Of a stretch of DNA of 64,000 nt, positions 13,669 to 27,938 are shown one piece after another. The stretch lies in NCBI GenBank assembly GCA_964020085.1, contig CAXHUQ010000504.1, forward strand, positions 84,001 through 148,000. The letters are read 5' to 3'. Position 1 is the stretch's first letter. Each line of letters opens with the position of its first letter. A program made the translations under genes and the position numbers. Under the pieces are notes generated by a model. That model ran no database searches. It was not told where the DNA came from and saw nothing but the letters and a program-made list of their open reading frames with translations. This stretch comes from Micromussa lordhowensis. Lineage: Eukaryota > Cnidaria > Anthozoa > Scleractinia > Lobophylliidae.

Positions 13669-14844
13669 CTAATACCACCAAAGCACTCCCGGGGTCGGTC
13701 CGGGTCCAAATGCGAAGTATCGGAGCTGCGCAAAATCTCGCACTATGCTAATCAGCCCGGCAGATCCCCAGGATTGGCCGGCTGGCTCCCTAGTTAGCCG
13801 AGCTTGACGCGTGTCGCAACTTGGCAAACTAATGGCACCAAAGCACTCCTGGGGTCGGTCCGGGTCCACATGCAAAGTTTCGGAGCTGCGCGAAATGTCG
13901 CACTATGCTAACCAGCCCGTTTGCTAATTAGCCCAACTTTGCGCGCGTCGCAACTTTGCAAACTAATACCACCAAAGCACTCCCGGGGTCGGTCCGGGTC
14001 CAAATGCGAAGTATCGGAGCTGCGCAAAATCTCGCACTATGCTAATCAGCCCGGCAGATCCCCAGGCGTGGCCGGCTGGCTCCCTAGTTAGCCGAGCTTG
14101 ACGCGTGTCGCAACTTGGCAAACTAATGGCACCAAAGCACTCCTGGGGTCGGTCCGGGTCCACATGCAAAGTTTCGGAGCTGCGCAAAATCTAGCACTAT
14201 GCTAACCAGCCCGTTTGCTAATTAGCCCAACTTTGCGCGCGTCGCAACTTTGCAAACTAATACCACCAAAGCACTCCCGGGGTCGGTCCAGGTCCAAATG
14301 CGAAGTATCGGAGCTGCTCAAAATCTCGCACTATGCTAATCAGCCCGGCAGATCCGCAGGCGTGGCCGGCTGGCTCCCTAGTTAGCCCAGCTTGACGCGT
14401 GTCGCAACTTGGCAAACTAATGGCACCAAAGCACTCCTGGGGTCGGTCCGGGTCCACATGCAAAGTTTCGGAGCTGCGCGAAATCTCGCACTATGCTAAC
14501 CAGCCCGTTTGCTAATTAGCCCAACTTTGCGCGCGTCGCAACTTTGCAAACTAATACCACCAGAGCACTCCCGGGGTCGGTCCGGGTCCAAATGCGAAGT
14601 ATCGGAGCTGCGCAAAATCTCGCACTATGCTAATCAGCCCGGCAGATCCCCAGGCGTGGCCGGCTGGCTCCCTAGTTAGCCGAGCTTGACGCGTGTCGCA
14701 ACTTGGCAAACTAATGGCACCAAAGCACTCCTGGGGTCGGTCCGGGTCCAAATGCAAAGTTTCGGAGCTGCGCGAAATCTCGCACTATGCTAACCAGCCC
14801 GTTTGCTAATTAGCCCAACTTTGCGCGCGTCGCAACTTTGCAAA

Positions 14845-15297
14845 CTAATACCACCAGAGCACTCCCGGGGTCGGTCCGGGTCCAAATGCGAAGTATCGGA
14901 GCTGCGCAAAATCTCGCACTATGCTAATCAGCCCGGCAGATCCCCAGGCGTGGCCGGCTGGCTCCCTAGTTAGCCGAGCTTGACGCGTGTCGCAACTTGG
15001 CAAACTAATGGCACCAAAGCACTCCCGGGGTCGGTCCGGGTCCAAATGCGAAGTATCGGAGCTGCGCAAAATCTCGCACTATGCTAATCAGCCCGGCAGA
15101 TCCCCAGGCGTGGCCGGCTGGCTCCCTAGTTAGCCGAGCTTGACGCGTGTCGCAACTTGGCAAACTAATGGCACCAAAGCACTCCTGGGTCGGTCCGGGT
15201 CCACATGCAAAGTTTCGGAGCTGCGCGAAATCTCGCACTATGCTAACCAGCCCGTTTGCTAATTAGCCCAACTTTGCGCGCGTCGCAACTTTGCAAA
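14845..15297. repeat. Irregular 453-bp A-A-B satellite unit
   Basis: This is the partner of the unit at 9662, with the same one-base deletion (cctgggtcgg near 15186). It is followed at 15298-15590 by a 293-bp unit carrying an identical deletion near 15480. Confidence 0.88.
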
Positions 15298-17060
15298 CTA
15301 ATACCACCAAAGCACTCCCGGGGTCGGTCCGGGTCCAAATGCCAAGTATCGGAGCTGCGCAAAATCTCGCACTATGCTAATCAGCCCGGCAGATCCCCAG
15401 GCGTGGCCGGCTGGCTCCCTAGTTAGCCGAGCTTGACGCGTGTCGCAACTTGGCAAACTAATGGCACCAAAGCACTCCTGGGTCGGTCCGGGTCCACATG
15501 CAAAGTTTCGGAGCTGCGCGAAATCTCGCACTATGCTAACCAGCCCGTTTGCTAATTAGCCCAACTTTGCGCGCGTCGCAACTTTGCAAACTAATACCAC
15601 CAAAGCACTCCCGGGGTCGGTCCGGGTCCAAATGCCAAGTATCGGAGCTGCGCAAAATCTCGCACTATGCTAATCAGCCCGGCAGATCCCCAGGATTGGC
15701 CGGCTGGCTCCCTAGTTAGCCGAGCTTGACGCGTGTCGCAACTTGGCAAACTAATGGCACCAAAGCACTCCTGGGGTCGGTCCGGGTCCACATGCAAAGT
15801 TTCGGAGCTGCGCGAAATGTCGCACTATGCTAACCAGCCCGTTTGCTAATTAGCCCAACTTTGCGCGCGTCGCAACTTTGCAAACTAATACCACCAAAGC
15901 ACTCCCGGGGTCGGTCCGGGTCCAAATGCGAAGTATCGGAGCTGCGCAAAATCTCGCACTATGCTAATCAGCCCGGCAGATCCCCAGGCGTGGCCGGCTG
16001 GCTCCCTAGTTAGCCGAGCTTGACGCGTGTCGCAACTTGGCAAACTAATGGCACCAAAGCACTCCTGGGGTCGGTCCGGGTCCACATGCAAAGTTTCGGA
16101 GCTGCGCGAAATCTCGCACTATGCTAACCAGCCCGTTTGCTAATTAGCCCAACTTTGCGCGCGTCGCAACTTTGCAAACTAATACCACCAAAGCACTCCC
16201 GGGGTCGGTCCAGGTCCAAATGCGAAGTATCGGAGCTGCGCAAAATCTCGCACTATGCTAATCAGCCCGGCAGATCCGCAGGCGTGGCCGGCTGGCTCCC
16301 TAGTTAGCCGAGCTTGACGCGTGTCGCAACTTGGCAAACTAATGGCACCAAAGCACTCCTGGGGTCGGTCCGGGTCCACATGCAAAGTTTCGGAGCTGCG
16401 CGAAATCTCGCACTATGCTAACCAGCCCGTTTGCTAATTAGCCCAACTTTGCGCGCGTCGCAACTTTGCAAACTAATACCACCAAAGCACTCCCGGGGTC
16501 GGTCCGGGTCCAAATGCGAAGTATCGGAGCTGCGCAAAATCTCGCACTATGCTAATCAGCCCGGCAGATCCCCAGGCGTGGCCGGCTGGCTCCCTAGTTA
16601 GCCGAGCTTGACGCGTGTCGCAACTTGGCAAACTAATGGCACCAAAGCACTCCTGGGGTCGGTCCGGGTCCACATGCAAAGTTTCAGAGCTGCGCGAAAT
16701 CTCGCACTATGCTAACCAGCCCGTTTGCTAATTAGCCCAACTTTGCGCGCGTCGCAACTTTGCAAACTAATACCACCAAAGCACTCCCGGGGTCGGTCCG
16801 GGTCCAAATGCGAAGTATCGGAGCTGCGCAAAATCTCGCACTATGCTAATCAGCCCGGCAGATCCCCAGGCGTGGCCGGCTGGCTCCCTAGTTAGCCGAG
16901 CTTGACGCGTGTCGCAACTTGGCAAACTAATGGCACCAAAGCACTCCTGGGGTCGGTCCGCGTCCACAGTCAAAGTTTCGGAGCTGCGCGAAATCTCGCA
17001 CTATGCTAACCAGCCCGTTTGCTAATTAGCCCAACTTTGCGCGCGTCGCAACTTTGCAAA

Positions 17061-20000
17061 CTAATACCACCAGAGCACTCCCGGGGTCGGTCCGGGTCCA
17101 AATGCGAAGTATCGGAGCTGCGCAAAATCTCGCACTATGCTAATCAGCCCGGCAGATCCCCAGGCGTGGCCGGCTGGCTCCCTAGTTAGCCGAGCTTGAC
17201 GCGTGTCGCAACTTGGCAAACTAATGGCACCAAAGCACTCCTGGGGTCGGTCCGGGTCCACATGCAAAGTTTCGGAGCTGCGCGAAATCTCGCACTATGC
17301 TAACCAGCCCGTTTGCTAATTAGCCCAACTTTGCGCGCGTCGCAACTTTGCAAACTAATACCACCAAAGCACTCCCGGGGTCGGTCCAGGTCCAAATGCG
17401 AAGTATCGGAGCTGCGCAAAATCTCGCACTATGCTAATCAGCCCGGCAGATCCGCAGGCGTGGCCGGCTGGCTCCCTAGTTAGCCGAGCTTGACGCGTGT
17501 CGCAACTTGGCAAACTAATGGCACCAAAGCACTCCTGGGGTTGGTCCGGGTCCACATGCAAAGTTTTGGAGCTGCGCAAAATCTCGCACTATGCTAACCA
17601 GGCCGTTTGCTAATTAGCCCAACTTTGCGTGCGTCGCAACTTTGCAAACTAATACCACCAAAGCACTCCCGGGGTCGGTCCGGGTCCAAATGCGAAGTAT
17701 CGGAGCTGCGCAAAATCTCGCACTATGCTAATCAACCCGGAAGATCCCCAGGCGTGGCCGGCTGGCTCCCTAGTTAGCCGAGCTTGACGCGTGTCGCAAC
17801 TTGGCAAACTAATGGCACCAAAGCACTCCTGGGGTCGGTCCGGGTCCACATGCAAAGTTTCGGAGCTGCGCGAAATCTCGCACTATGCTAACCAGCCCGT
17901 TTGCTAATTAGCCCAACTTTGCGTGCGTCGCAACTTTGCAAACTAATACCACCAAAGCACTCCCGGGGTCGGTCCGGGTCCAAATGCGAAGTATCGGAGC
18001 TGCGCAAAATCTCGCACTATGCTAATCAGCCCGGCAGATCCCCAGGCGTGGCCGGCTGGCTCCCTAGTTAGCCGAGCTTGACGCGTGTCGCAACTTGGCA
18101 AACTAATGGCACCAAAGCACTCCTGGGGTCGGTCCGGGTCCACATGCAAAGTTTCGGAGCTGCGCGAAATCTCGCACTATGCTAACCAGCCCGTTTGCTA
18201 ATTAGCCCAACTTTGCGCGCGTCGCAACTTTGCAAACTAATACCACCAAAGCACTCCCGGGGTCGGTCCGGGTCCAAATGCGAAGTATCGGAGCTGCGCA
18301 AAATCTCGCACTATGCTAATCAGCCCGGCAGATCCCCAGGCGTGGCCGGCTGGCTCCCTAGTTAGCCGAGCTTGACGCGTGTCGCAACTTGGCAAACTAA
18401 TGGCACCAAAGCACTCCTGGGGTCGGTCCGGGTCCACATGCAAAGTTTCGGAGCTGCGCGAAATCTCGCACTATGCTAACCAGCCCATTTGCTAATTAGC
18501 CCAACTTTGTGCGCGTCGCAACTTTGCAAACTAATACCACCAAAGCACTCCCGGGGTCGGTCCGGGTCCAAATGCGAAGTATCGGAGCTGCGCAAAATCT
18601 CGCACTATGCTAATCAGCCCGGCAGATCCCCAGGCGTGGCCGGCTGGCTCCCTAGTTAGCCGAGCTTGACGCGTGTCGCAACTTGGCAAACTAATGGCAC
18701 CAAAGCACTCCTGGGGTCGGTCCGGGTCCACATGCAAAGTTTCGGAGCTGCGCGAAATCTCGCACTATGCTAACCAGCCCGTTTGCTAATTAGCCCAACT
18801 TTGCGCGCGTCGCAACTTTGCAAACTAATACCACCAAAGCACTCCCGGGGTCGGTCCAGGTCCAAATGCGAAGTATCGGAGCTGCGCAAAATCTCGCACT
18901 ATGCTAATCAGCCCGGCAGATCCGCAGGCGTGGCCGGCTGGCTCCCTAGTTAGCCGAGCTTGACGCGTGTCGCAACTTGGCAAACTAATGGCACCAAAGC
19001 ACTCCTGGGGTTGGTCCGGGTCCACATGCAAAGTTTTGGAGCTGCGCAAAATCTCGCACTATGCTAACCAGGCCGTTTGCTAATTAGCCCAACTTTGCGT
19101 GCGTCGCAACTTTGCAAACTAATACCACCAAAGCACTCCCGGGGTCGGTCCGGGTCCAAATGCGAAGTATCGGAGCTGCGCAAAATCTCGCACTATGCTA
19201 ATCAACCCGGCAGATCCCCAGGCGTGGCCGGCTGGCTCCCTAGTTAGCCGAGCTTGACGCGTGTCGCAACTTGGCAAACTAATGGCACCAAAGCACTCCT
19301 GGGGTCGGTCCGGGTCCACATGCAAAGTTTCGGAGCTGCGCGAAATCTCGCACTATGCTAACCAGCCCGTTTGCTAATTAGCCCAACTTTGCGTGCGTCG
19401 CAACTTTGGAAACTAATACCACCAAAGCACTCCCGGGGTCGGTCCGGGTCCAAATGCGAAGTATCGGAGCTGCGCAAAATCTCGCACTATGCTAATCAGC
19501 CCGGCAGATCCCCAGGCGTGGCCGGCTGGCTCCCTAGTTAGCCGAGCTTGACGCGTGTCGCAACTTGGCAAACTAATGGCACCAAAGCACTCCTGGGGTC
19601 GGTCCGGGTCCACATGCAAAGTTTCGGAGCTGCGCGAAATCTCGCACTATGCTAACCAGCCCGTTTGCTAATTAGCCCAACTTTGCGCGCGTCGCAACTT
19701 TGCAAACTAATACCACCAAAGCACTCCCGGGGTCGGTCCGGGTCCAAATGCGAAGTATCGGAGCTGCGCAAAATCTCGCACTATGCTAATCAGCCCGGCA
19801 GATCCCCAGGCGTGGCCGGCTGGCTCCCTAGTTAGCCGAGCTTGACGCGTGTCGCAACTTGGCAAACTAATGGCACCAAAGCACTCCTGGGGTCGGTCCG
19901 GGTCCACATGCAAAGTTTCGGAGCTGCGCGAAATCTCGCACTATGCTAACCAGCCCGTTTGCTAATTAGCCCAACTTTGCGCGCGTCGCAACTTTGCAAA

Positions 20001-23000
20001 CTAATACCACCAAAGCACTCCCGGGGTCGGTCCGGGTCCAAATGCGAAGTATCGGAGCTGCGCAAAATCTCGCACTATGCTAATCAGCCCGGCAGATCCC
20101 CAGGCGTGGCCGGCTGGCTCCCTAGTTAGCCGAGCTTGACGCGTGTCGCAACTTGGCAAACTAATGGCACCAAAGCACTCCTGGGGTCGGTCCGGGTCCA
20201 CATGCAAAGTTTCGGAGCTGCGCGAAATCTCGCACTATGCTAACCAGCCCGTTTGCTAATTAGCCCAACTTTGCGCGCGTCGCAACTTTGCAAACTAATA
20301 CCACCAAAGCACTCCCGGGGTCGGTCCGGGTCCAAATGCGAAGTATCGGAGCTGCGCAAAATCTCGCACTATGCTAATCAGCCCGGCAGATCCCCAGGCG
20401 TGGCCGGCTGGCTCCCTAGTTAGCCGAGCTTGACGCGTGTCGCAACTTGGCAAACTAATGGCACCAAAGCACTCCTGGGGTCGGTCCGGGTCCACATGCA
20501 AAGTTTCGGAGCTGCGCGAAATCTCGCACTATGCTAACCAGCCCGTTTGCTAATTAGCCCAACTTTGCGCGCGTCGCAACTTTGCAAACTAATACCACCA
20601 AAGCACTCCCGGGGTCGGTCCAGGTCCAAATGCGAAGTATCGGAGCTGCGCAAAATCTCGCACTATGCTAATCAGCCCGGCAGATCCGCAGGCGTGGCCG
20701 GCTGGCTCCCTAGTTAGCCGAGCTTGACGCGTGTCGCAACTTGGCAAACTAATGGCACCAAACCACTCCCGGGGTCGGTCCGGGTCCACATGCAAAGTTT
20801 CGGAGCTGCGCGAAATCTCGCACTATGCTAACCAGCCCGTTTGCTAATTAGCCCAACTTTGCGCGCGTCGCAACTTTGCAAACTAATACCACCAGAGCAC
20901 TCCCGGGGTCGGTCCGGGTCCAAATGCGAAGTATCGGAGCTGAGCAAAATCTCGCACTATGCTAATCAGCCCGGCAGATCCCCAGGCGTGGCCGGCTGGC
21001 TCCCTAGTTAGCCGAGCTTGACGCGTGTCGCAACTTGGCAAACTAATGGCACCAAAGCACTCCTGGGGTCGGTCCGGGTCCACATGCAAAGTTTCGGAGC
21101 TGCGCGAAATCTCGCACTATGCTAACCAGCCCGTTTGCTAATTAGCCCAACTTTGCGCGCGTCGCAACTTTGCAAACTAATACCACCAAAGCACTCCCGG
21201 GGTCGGTCCGGGTCCAAATGCGAAGTATCGGAGCTGCGCAAAATCTCGCACTATGCTAATCAGCCCGGCAGATCCCCAGGCGTGGCCGGCTGGCTCCCTA
21301 GTTAGCCGAGCTTGACGCGTGTCGCAACTTGGCAAACTAATGGCACCAAAGCACTCCTGGGGTCGGTCCGGGTCCACATGCAAAGTTTCGGAGCTGCGCG
21401 AAATCTCGCACTATGCTAACCAGCCCGTTTGCTAATTAGCCCAACTTTGCGCGCGTCGCAACTTTGCAAACTAATACCACCAAAGCACTCCCGGGGTCGG
21501 TCCAGGTCCAAATGCGAAGTATCGGAGCTGCGCAAAATCTCGCACTATGCTAATCAGCCCGGCAGATCCGCAGGCGTGGCCGGCTGGCTCCCTAGTTAGC
21601 CGAGCTTGACGCGTGTCGCAACTTGGCAAACTAATGGCACCAAACCACTCCTGGGGTCGGTCCGGGTCCACATGCAAAGTTTCGGAGCTGCGCGAAATCT
21701 CGCACTATGCTAACCAGCCCGTTTGCTAATTAGCCCAACTTTGCGCGCGTCGCAACTTTGCAAACTAATACCACCAGAGCACTCCCGGGGTCGGTCCGGG
21801 TCCAAATGCGAAGTATCGGAGCTGAGCAAAATCTCGCACTATGCTAATCAGCCCGGCAGATCCCCAGGCGTGGCCGGCTGGCTCCCTAGTTAGCCGAGCT
21901 TGACGCGTGTCGCAACTTGGCAAACTAATGGCACCAAAGCACTCCTGGGGTCGGTCCGGGTCCACATGCAAAGTTTCGGAGCTGCGCGAAATCTCGCACT
22001 ATGCTAACCAGCCCGTTTGCTAATTAGCCCAACTTTGCGCGCGTCGCAACTTTGCAAACTAATACCACCAAAGCACTCCCGGGGTCGGTCCAGGTCCAAA
22101 TGCGAAGTATCGGAGCTGCGCAAAATCTCGCACTATGCTAATCAGCCCGGCAGATCCGCAGGCGTGGCCGGCTGGCTCCCTAGTTAGCCGAGCTTGACGC
22201 GTGTCGCAACTTGGCAAACTAATGGCACCAAACCACTCCCGGGGTCGGTCCGGGTCCACATGCAAAGTTTCGGAGCTGCGCGAAATCTCGCACTATGCTA
22301 ACCAGCCCGTTTGCTAATTAGCCCAACTTTGCGCGCGTCGCAACTTTGCAAACTAATACCACCAGAGCACTCCCGGGGTCGGTCCGGGTCCAAATGCGAA
22401 GTATCGGAGCTGCGCAAAATCTCGCACTATGCTAATCAGCCCGGCAGATCCGCAGGCGTGGCCGGCTGGCTCCCTAGTTAGCCGAGCTTGACGCGTGTCG
22501 CAACTTGGCAAACTAATGGCACCAAACCACTCCCGGGGTCGGTCCGGGTCCACATGCAAAGTTTCGGAGCTGCGCGAAATCTCGCACTATGCTAACCAGC
22601 CCGTTTGCTAATTAGCCCAACTTTGCGCGCGTCGCAACTTTGCAAACTAATACCACCAGAGCACTCCCGGGGTCGGTCCGGGTCCAAATGCGAAGTATCG
22701 GAGCTGAGCAAAATCTCGCACTATGCTAATCAGCCCGGCAGATCCCCAGGCGTGGCCGGCTGGCTCCCTAGTTAGCCGAGCTTGACGCGTGTCGCAACTT
22801 GGCAAACTAATGGCACCAAAGCACTCCTGGGGTCGGTCCGGGTCCACATGCAAAGTTTCGGAGCTGCGCGAAATCTCGCACTATGCTAACCAGCCCGTTT
22901 GCTAATTAGCCCAACTTTGCGCGCGTCGCAACTTTGCAAACTAATACCACCAAAGCACTCCCGGGGTCGGTCCAGGTCCAAATGCGAAGTATCGGAGCTG

Positions 23001-26000
23001 CGCAAAATCTCGCACTATGCTAATCAGCCCGGCAGATCCCCAGGCGTGGCCGGCTGGCTCCCTAGTTAGCCGAGCTTGACGCGTGTCGCAACTTGGCAAA
23101 CTAATGGCACCAAAGCTATCCTGGGGTCGTTCCGGGTCCACATGCAAAGTTTCGGAGCTGCGCGAAATCTCGCACTATGCTAACCAGCCCGTTTGCTAAT
23201 TAGCCCAACTTTGCGCGCGTCGCAACTTTGCAAACTAATACCACCAGAGCACTCCCGGGGTCGGTCCGGGTCCAAATGCGAAGTATCGGAGCTGCGCAAA
23301 ATCTCGCACTATGCTAATCAGCCCGGCAGATCCCCAGGCGTGGCCGGCTGGCTCCCTAGTTAGCCGAGCTTGACGTGTGTCGCAACTTGGCAAACTAATG
23401 GCACCAAAGCACTCCTGGGGTCGGTCCGGGTCCACATGCAAAGTTTCGGAGCTGCGCGAAATCTCGCACTATGCTAACCAGCCCGTTTGCTAATTAGCCC
23501 AACTTTGCGCGCGTCGCAACTTTGCAAACTAATACCACCAGAGCACTCCCGGGGTCGGTCCGGGTCGAAATGCGAAGTATCGGAGCTGCGCAAAATCTCG
23601 CACTATGCTAATCAGCCCGGCAGATCCCCAGGCGTGGCCGGCTGGCTCCCTAGTTAGCCGAGCTTGACGCGTGTCGCAACTTGGCAAACTAATGGCACCA
23701 AAGCACTCCTGGGGTCGGTCCGGGTCCACATGCAAAGTTTCGGAGCTGCGCGAAATCTCGCACTATGCTAACCAGCCCGTTTGCTAATTAGCCCAACTTT
23801 GCGCGCGTCGCAACTTTGCAAACTAATACCACCAAAGCACTCCCGGGGTCGGTCCAGGTCCAAATGCGAAGTATCGGAGCTGCGCAAAATCTCGCACTAT
23901 GCTAATCAGCCCGGCAGATCCGCAGGCGAGGCCGGCTGGCTCCCTAGTTAGCCGAGCTTGACGCGTGTCGCAACTTGGCAAACTAATGGCACCAAAGCAC
24001 TCCTGGGGTCGGTCCGGGTCCACATGCAAAGTTTCGGAGCTGCGCGAAATCTCGCACTATGCTAACCAGCCCGTTTGCTAATTAGCCCAACTTTGCGCGC
24101 GTCGCAACTTTGCAAACTAATACCACCAAAGCACTCCCGGGGTCGGTCCGGGTCCAAATGCGAAGTATCGGAGCTGCGCAAAATCTCGCACTATGCTAAT
24201 CAGCCCGGCAGATCCCCAGGCGTGGCCGGCTGGCTCCCTAGTTAGCCGAGCTTGACGCGTGTCGCAACTTGGCAAACTAATGGCACCAAAGCACTCCTGG
24301 GGTCGGTCCGGGTCCACATGCAAAGTTTCGGAGCTGCGCGAAATCTCGCACTATGCTAACCAGCCCGTTTGCTAATTAGCCCAACTTTGCGCGCGTCGCA
24401 ACTTTGCAAACTAATACCACCAAAGCACTCCCGGGGTCGGTCCAGGTCCAAATGCGAAGTATCGGAGCTGCGCAAAATCTCGCACTATGCTAATCAGCCC
24501 GGCAGATCCGCAGGCGTGGCCGGCTGGCTCCCTAGTTAGCCGAGCTTGACGCGTGTCGCAACTTGGCAAACTAATGGCACCAAACCACTCCTGGGGTCGG
24601 TCCGGGTCCACATGCAAAGTTTCGGAGCTGCGCGAAATCTCGCACTATGCTAACCAGCCCGTTTGCTAATTAGCCCAACTTTGCGCGCGTCGCAACTTTG
24701 CAAACTAATACCACCAGAGCACTCCCGGGGTCGGTCCGGGTCCAAATGCGAAGTATCGGAGCTGAGCAAAATCTCGCACTATGCTAATCAGCCCGGCAGA
24801 TCCCCAGGCGTGGCCGGCTGGCTCCCTAGTTAGCCGAGCTTGACGCGTGTCGCAACTTGGCAAACTAATGGCACCAAAGCACTCCTGGGGTCGGTCCGGG
24901 TCCACATGCAAAGTTTCGGAGCTGCGCGAAATCTCGCACTATGCTAACCAGCCCGTTTGCTAATTAGCCCAACTTTGCGCGCGTCGCAACTTTGCAAACT
25001 AATACCACCAAAGCACTCCCGGGGTCGGTCCAGGTCCAAATGCGAAGTATCGGAGCTGCGCAAAATCTCGCACTATGCTAATCAGCCCGGCAGATCCGCA
25101 GGCGTGGCCGGCTGGCTCCCTAGTTAGCCGAGCTTGACGCGTGTCGCAACTTGGCAAACTAATGGCACCAAACCACTCCTGGGGTCGGTCCGGGTCCACA
25201 TGCAAAGTTTCGGAGCTGCGCGAAATCTCGCACTATGCTAACCAGCCCGTTTGCTAATTAGCCCAACTTTGCGCGCGTCGCAACTTTGCAAACTAATACC
25301 ACCAGAGCACTCCCGGGGTCGGTCCGGGTCCAAATGCGAAGTATCGGAGCTGCGCAAAATCTCGCACTATGCTAATCAGCCCGGCAGATCCCCAGGCGTG
25401 GCCGGCTGGCTCCCTAGTTAGCCGAGCTTGACGCGTGTCGCAACTTGGCAAACTAATGGCACCAAAGCACTCCTGGGGTCGGTCCGGGTCCACATGCAAA
25501 GTTTCGGAGCTGCGCGAAATCTCGCACTATGCTAACCAGCCCGTTTGCTAATTAGCCCAACTTTGCGCGCGTCGCAACTTTGCAAACTAATACCACCAAA
25601 GCACTCCCGGGGTCGGTCCAGGTCCAAATGCGAAGTATCGGAGCTGCGCAAAATCTCGCACTATGCTAATCAGCCCGGCAGATCCGCAGGCGTGGCCGGC
25701 TGGCTCCCTAGTTAGCCGAGCTTGACGCGTGTCGCAACTTGGCAAACTAATGGCACCAAACCACTCCTGGGGTCGGTCCGGGTCCACATGCAAAGTTTCG
25801 GAGCTGCGCGAAATCTCGCACTATGCTAACCAGCCCGTTTGCTAATTAGCCCAACTTTGCGCGCGTCGCAACTTTGCAAACTAATACCACCAGAGCACTC
25901 CCGGGGTCGGTCCGGGTCCAAATGCGAAGTATCGGAGCTGAGCAAAATCTCGCACTATGCTAATCAGCCCGGCAGATCCCCAGGCGTGGCCGGCTGGCTC

Positions 26001-27938
26001 CCTAGTTAGCCGAGCTTGACGCGTGTCGCAACTTGGCAAACTAATGGCACCAAAGCACTCCTGGGGTCGGTCCGGGTCCACATGCAAAGTTTCGGAGCTG
26101 CGCGAAATCTCGCACTATGCTAACCAGCCCGTTTGCTAATTAGCCCAACTTTGCGCGCGTCGCAACTTTGCAAACTAATACCACCAAAGCACTCCCGGGG
26201 TCGGTCCAGGTCCAAATGCGAAGTATCGGAGCTGCGCAAAATCTCGCACTATGCTAATCAGCCCGGCAGATCCGCAGGCGTGGCCGGCTCGCTCCCTAGT
26301 TAGCCGAGCTTGACGCGTGTCGCAACTTGGCAAACTAATGGCACCAAACCACTCCTGGGGTCGGTCCGGGTCCACATGCAAAGTTTCGGAGCTGCGCGAA
26401 ATCTCGCACTATGCTAACCAGCCCGTTTGCTAATTAGCCCAACTTTGCGCGCGTCGCAACTTTGCAAACTAATACCACCAGAGCACTCCCGGGGTCGGTC
26501 CGGGTCCAAATGCGAAGTATCGGAGCTGCGCAAAATCTCGCACTATGCTAATCAGCCCGGCAGATCCCCAGGCGTGGCCGGCTGGCTCCCTAGTTAGCCG
26601 AGCTTGACGCGTGTCGCAACTTGGCAAACTAATGGCACCAAAGCACTCCTGGGGTCGGTCCGGGTCCACATGCAAAGTTTCGGAGCTGCGCGAAATCTCG
26701 CACTATGCTAACCAGCCCGTTTGCTAATTAGCCCAACTTTGCGCGCGTCGCAACTTTGCAAACTAATACCACCAGAGCACTCCCGGGGTCGGTCCGGGTC
26801 CAAATGCGAAGTATCGGAGCTGCGCAAAATCTCGCACTATGCTAATCAGCCCGGCAGATCCCCAGGCGTGGCCGGCTGACTCCCTAGTTAGCCGAGCTTG
26901 ACGCGTGTCGCAACTTGGCAAACTAATGGCACCAAAGCACTCCTGGGGTCGGTCCGGGTCCACATGCAAAGTTTCGGAGCTGCGCGAAATCTCACACTAT
27001 GCTAACCAGCCCGTTTGCTAATTAGCCCAACTTTGCGCGCGTCGCAACTTTGCAAACTAATACCACCAAAGCACTCCCGGGGTCGGTCCAGGTCCAAATG
27101 CGAAGTATCGGAGCTGCGCAAAATCTCGCACTATGCTAATCAGCCCGGCAGATCCGCAGGCGTGGCCGGCTGGCTCCCTAGTTAGCCGAGCTTGACGCGT
27201 GTCGCAACTTGGCAAACTAATGGCACCAAAGCACTCCTGGGGTCGGTCCGGGTCCACATGCAAAGTTTCGGAGCTGCGCGAAATCTCGCACTATGCTAAC
27301 CAGCCCATTTGCTAATTAGCCCAACTTTGCGCGCGTCGCAACTTTGCAAACTAATACCACCAAAGCACTCCCGGGGTCGGTCCGGGTCCAAATGCGAAGT
27401 ATCGGAGCTGCGCAAAATCTCGCACTATGCTAATCAGCCCGGCAGATCCCCAGGCGTGGCCGGCTGGCTCCCTAGTTAGCCGAGCTTGACGCGTGTCGCA
27501 ACTTGGCAAACTAATGGCACCAAAGCACTCCTGGGGTCGGTCCGGGTCCACATGCAAAGTTTCGGAGCTGCGCGAAATCTCGCACTATGCTAACCAGCCC
27601 GTTGGCTAATTAGCCCAACTTTGCGCGCGTCGCAACTTTGCAAACTAATACCACCAAAGCACTCCCGGGGTCGGTCCGGGTCCAAATGCGAAGTATCGGA
27701 GCTGCGCAAAATCTCGCACTATGCTAATCAGCCCGGCAGATCCCCAGGCGTGGCCGGCTGGCTCCCTAGTTAGCCGAGCTTGACGCGTGTCGCAACTTGG
27801 CAAACTAATGGCACCAAAGCTATCCTGGGGTCGGTCCGGGTCCACATGCAAAGTTTCGGAGCTGCGCGAAATCTCGCACTATGCTAACCAGCCCGTTTGC
27901 TAATTAGCCCAACTTTGCGCGCGTCGCAACTTTGCAAA
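17061..27938. repeat. Left copy of a 10.9-kb tandem duplication (37 satellite units)
   Basis: The ordered markers of this block reappear from 27939 at an offset of 10878 bp. They include gttttggag with ccaggccg (near 17565 and 19035), caacccggaag (near 17733), catttgc with tttgtgcgcg (near 18486), gtcgttccgg (near 23127), gggtcgaaatg (near 23566), ggcgaggcc (near 23935) and ctcgctccc (near 26289). A private change, actttggaaac near 19405, is absent from the other copy and so arose after the duplication or was lost there. Confidence 0.88.

Larger units (their letters stand above)
11291..14256. repeat. 1630-bp tandem duplication of satellite units
   Basis: The unit order starting at 11291 repeats from 12921. 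It runs: a unit with caaaatgtcgc, then a 454-bp A-A-B unit whose second A has cctggcag and cttggcgcg, then a unit with ccaggattgg followed by gaaatgtcgc, then a plain unit. The offset of 1630 bp equals four 294-bp units plus one 454-bp unit. The copies differ slightly: agcagtcctg in the first copy and agcactcctg in the second, and a caaaatctagc change near 14190 only in the second. Confidence 0.85.
9074..15590. repeat. Offset duplication inside the array (9074-10408 and 14257-15590, offset 5183 bp)
   Basis: Units at 9074 and 14257 share the rare changes gagctgctc and gttagccc. Units at 9662 and 14845 are both 454-bp A-A-B forms with the same one-base deletion (cctgggtcgg). Units at 10115 and 15298 both have aaatgccaag. 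All three pairs are 5183 bp apart, so they are copies of one block. The right copy has later changes of its own: a second one-base deletion near 15480 that makes the unit at 15298 only 293 bp, a ggattgg variant in the next unit, and a tccaaatgcaaag change near 14750. Confidence 0.85.
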
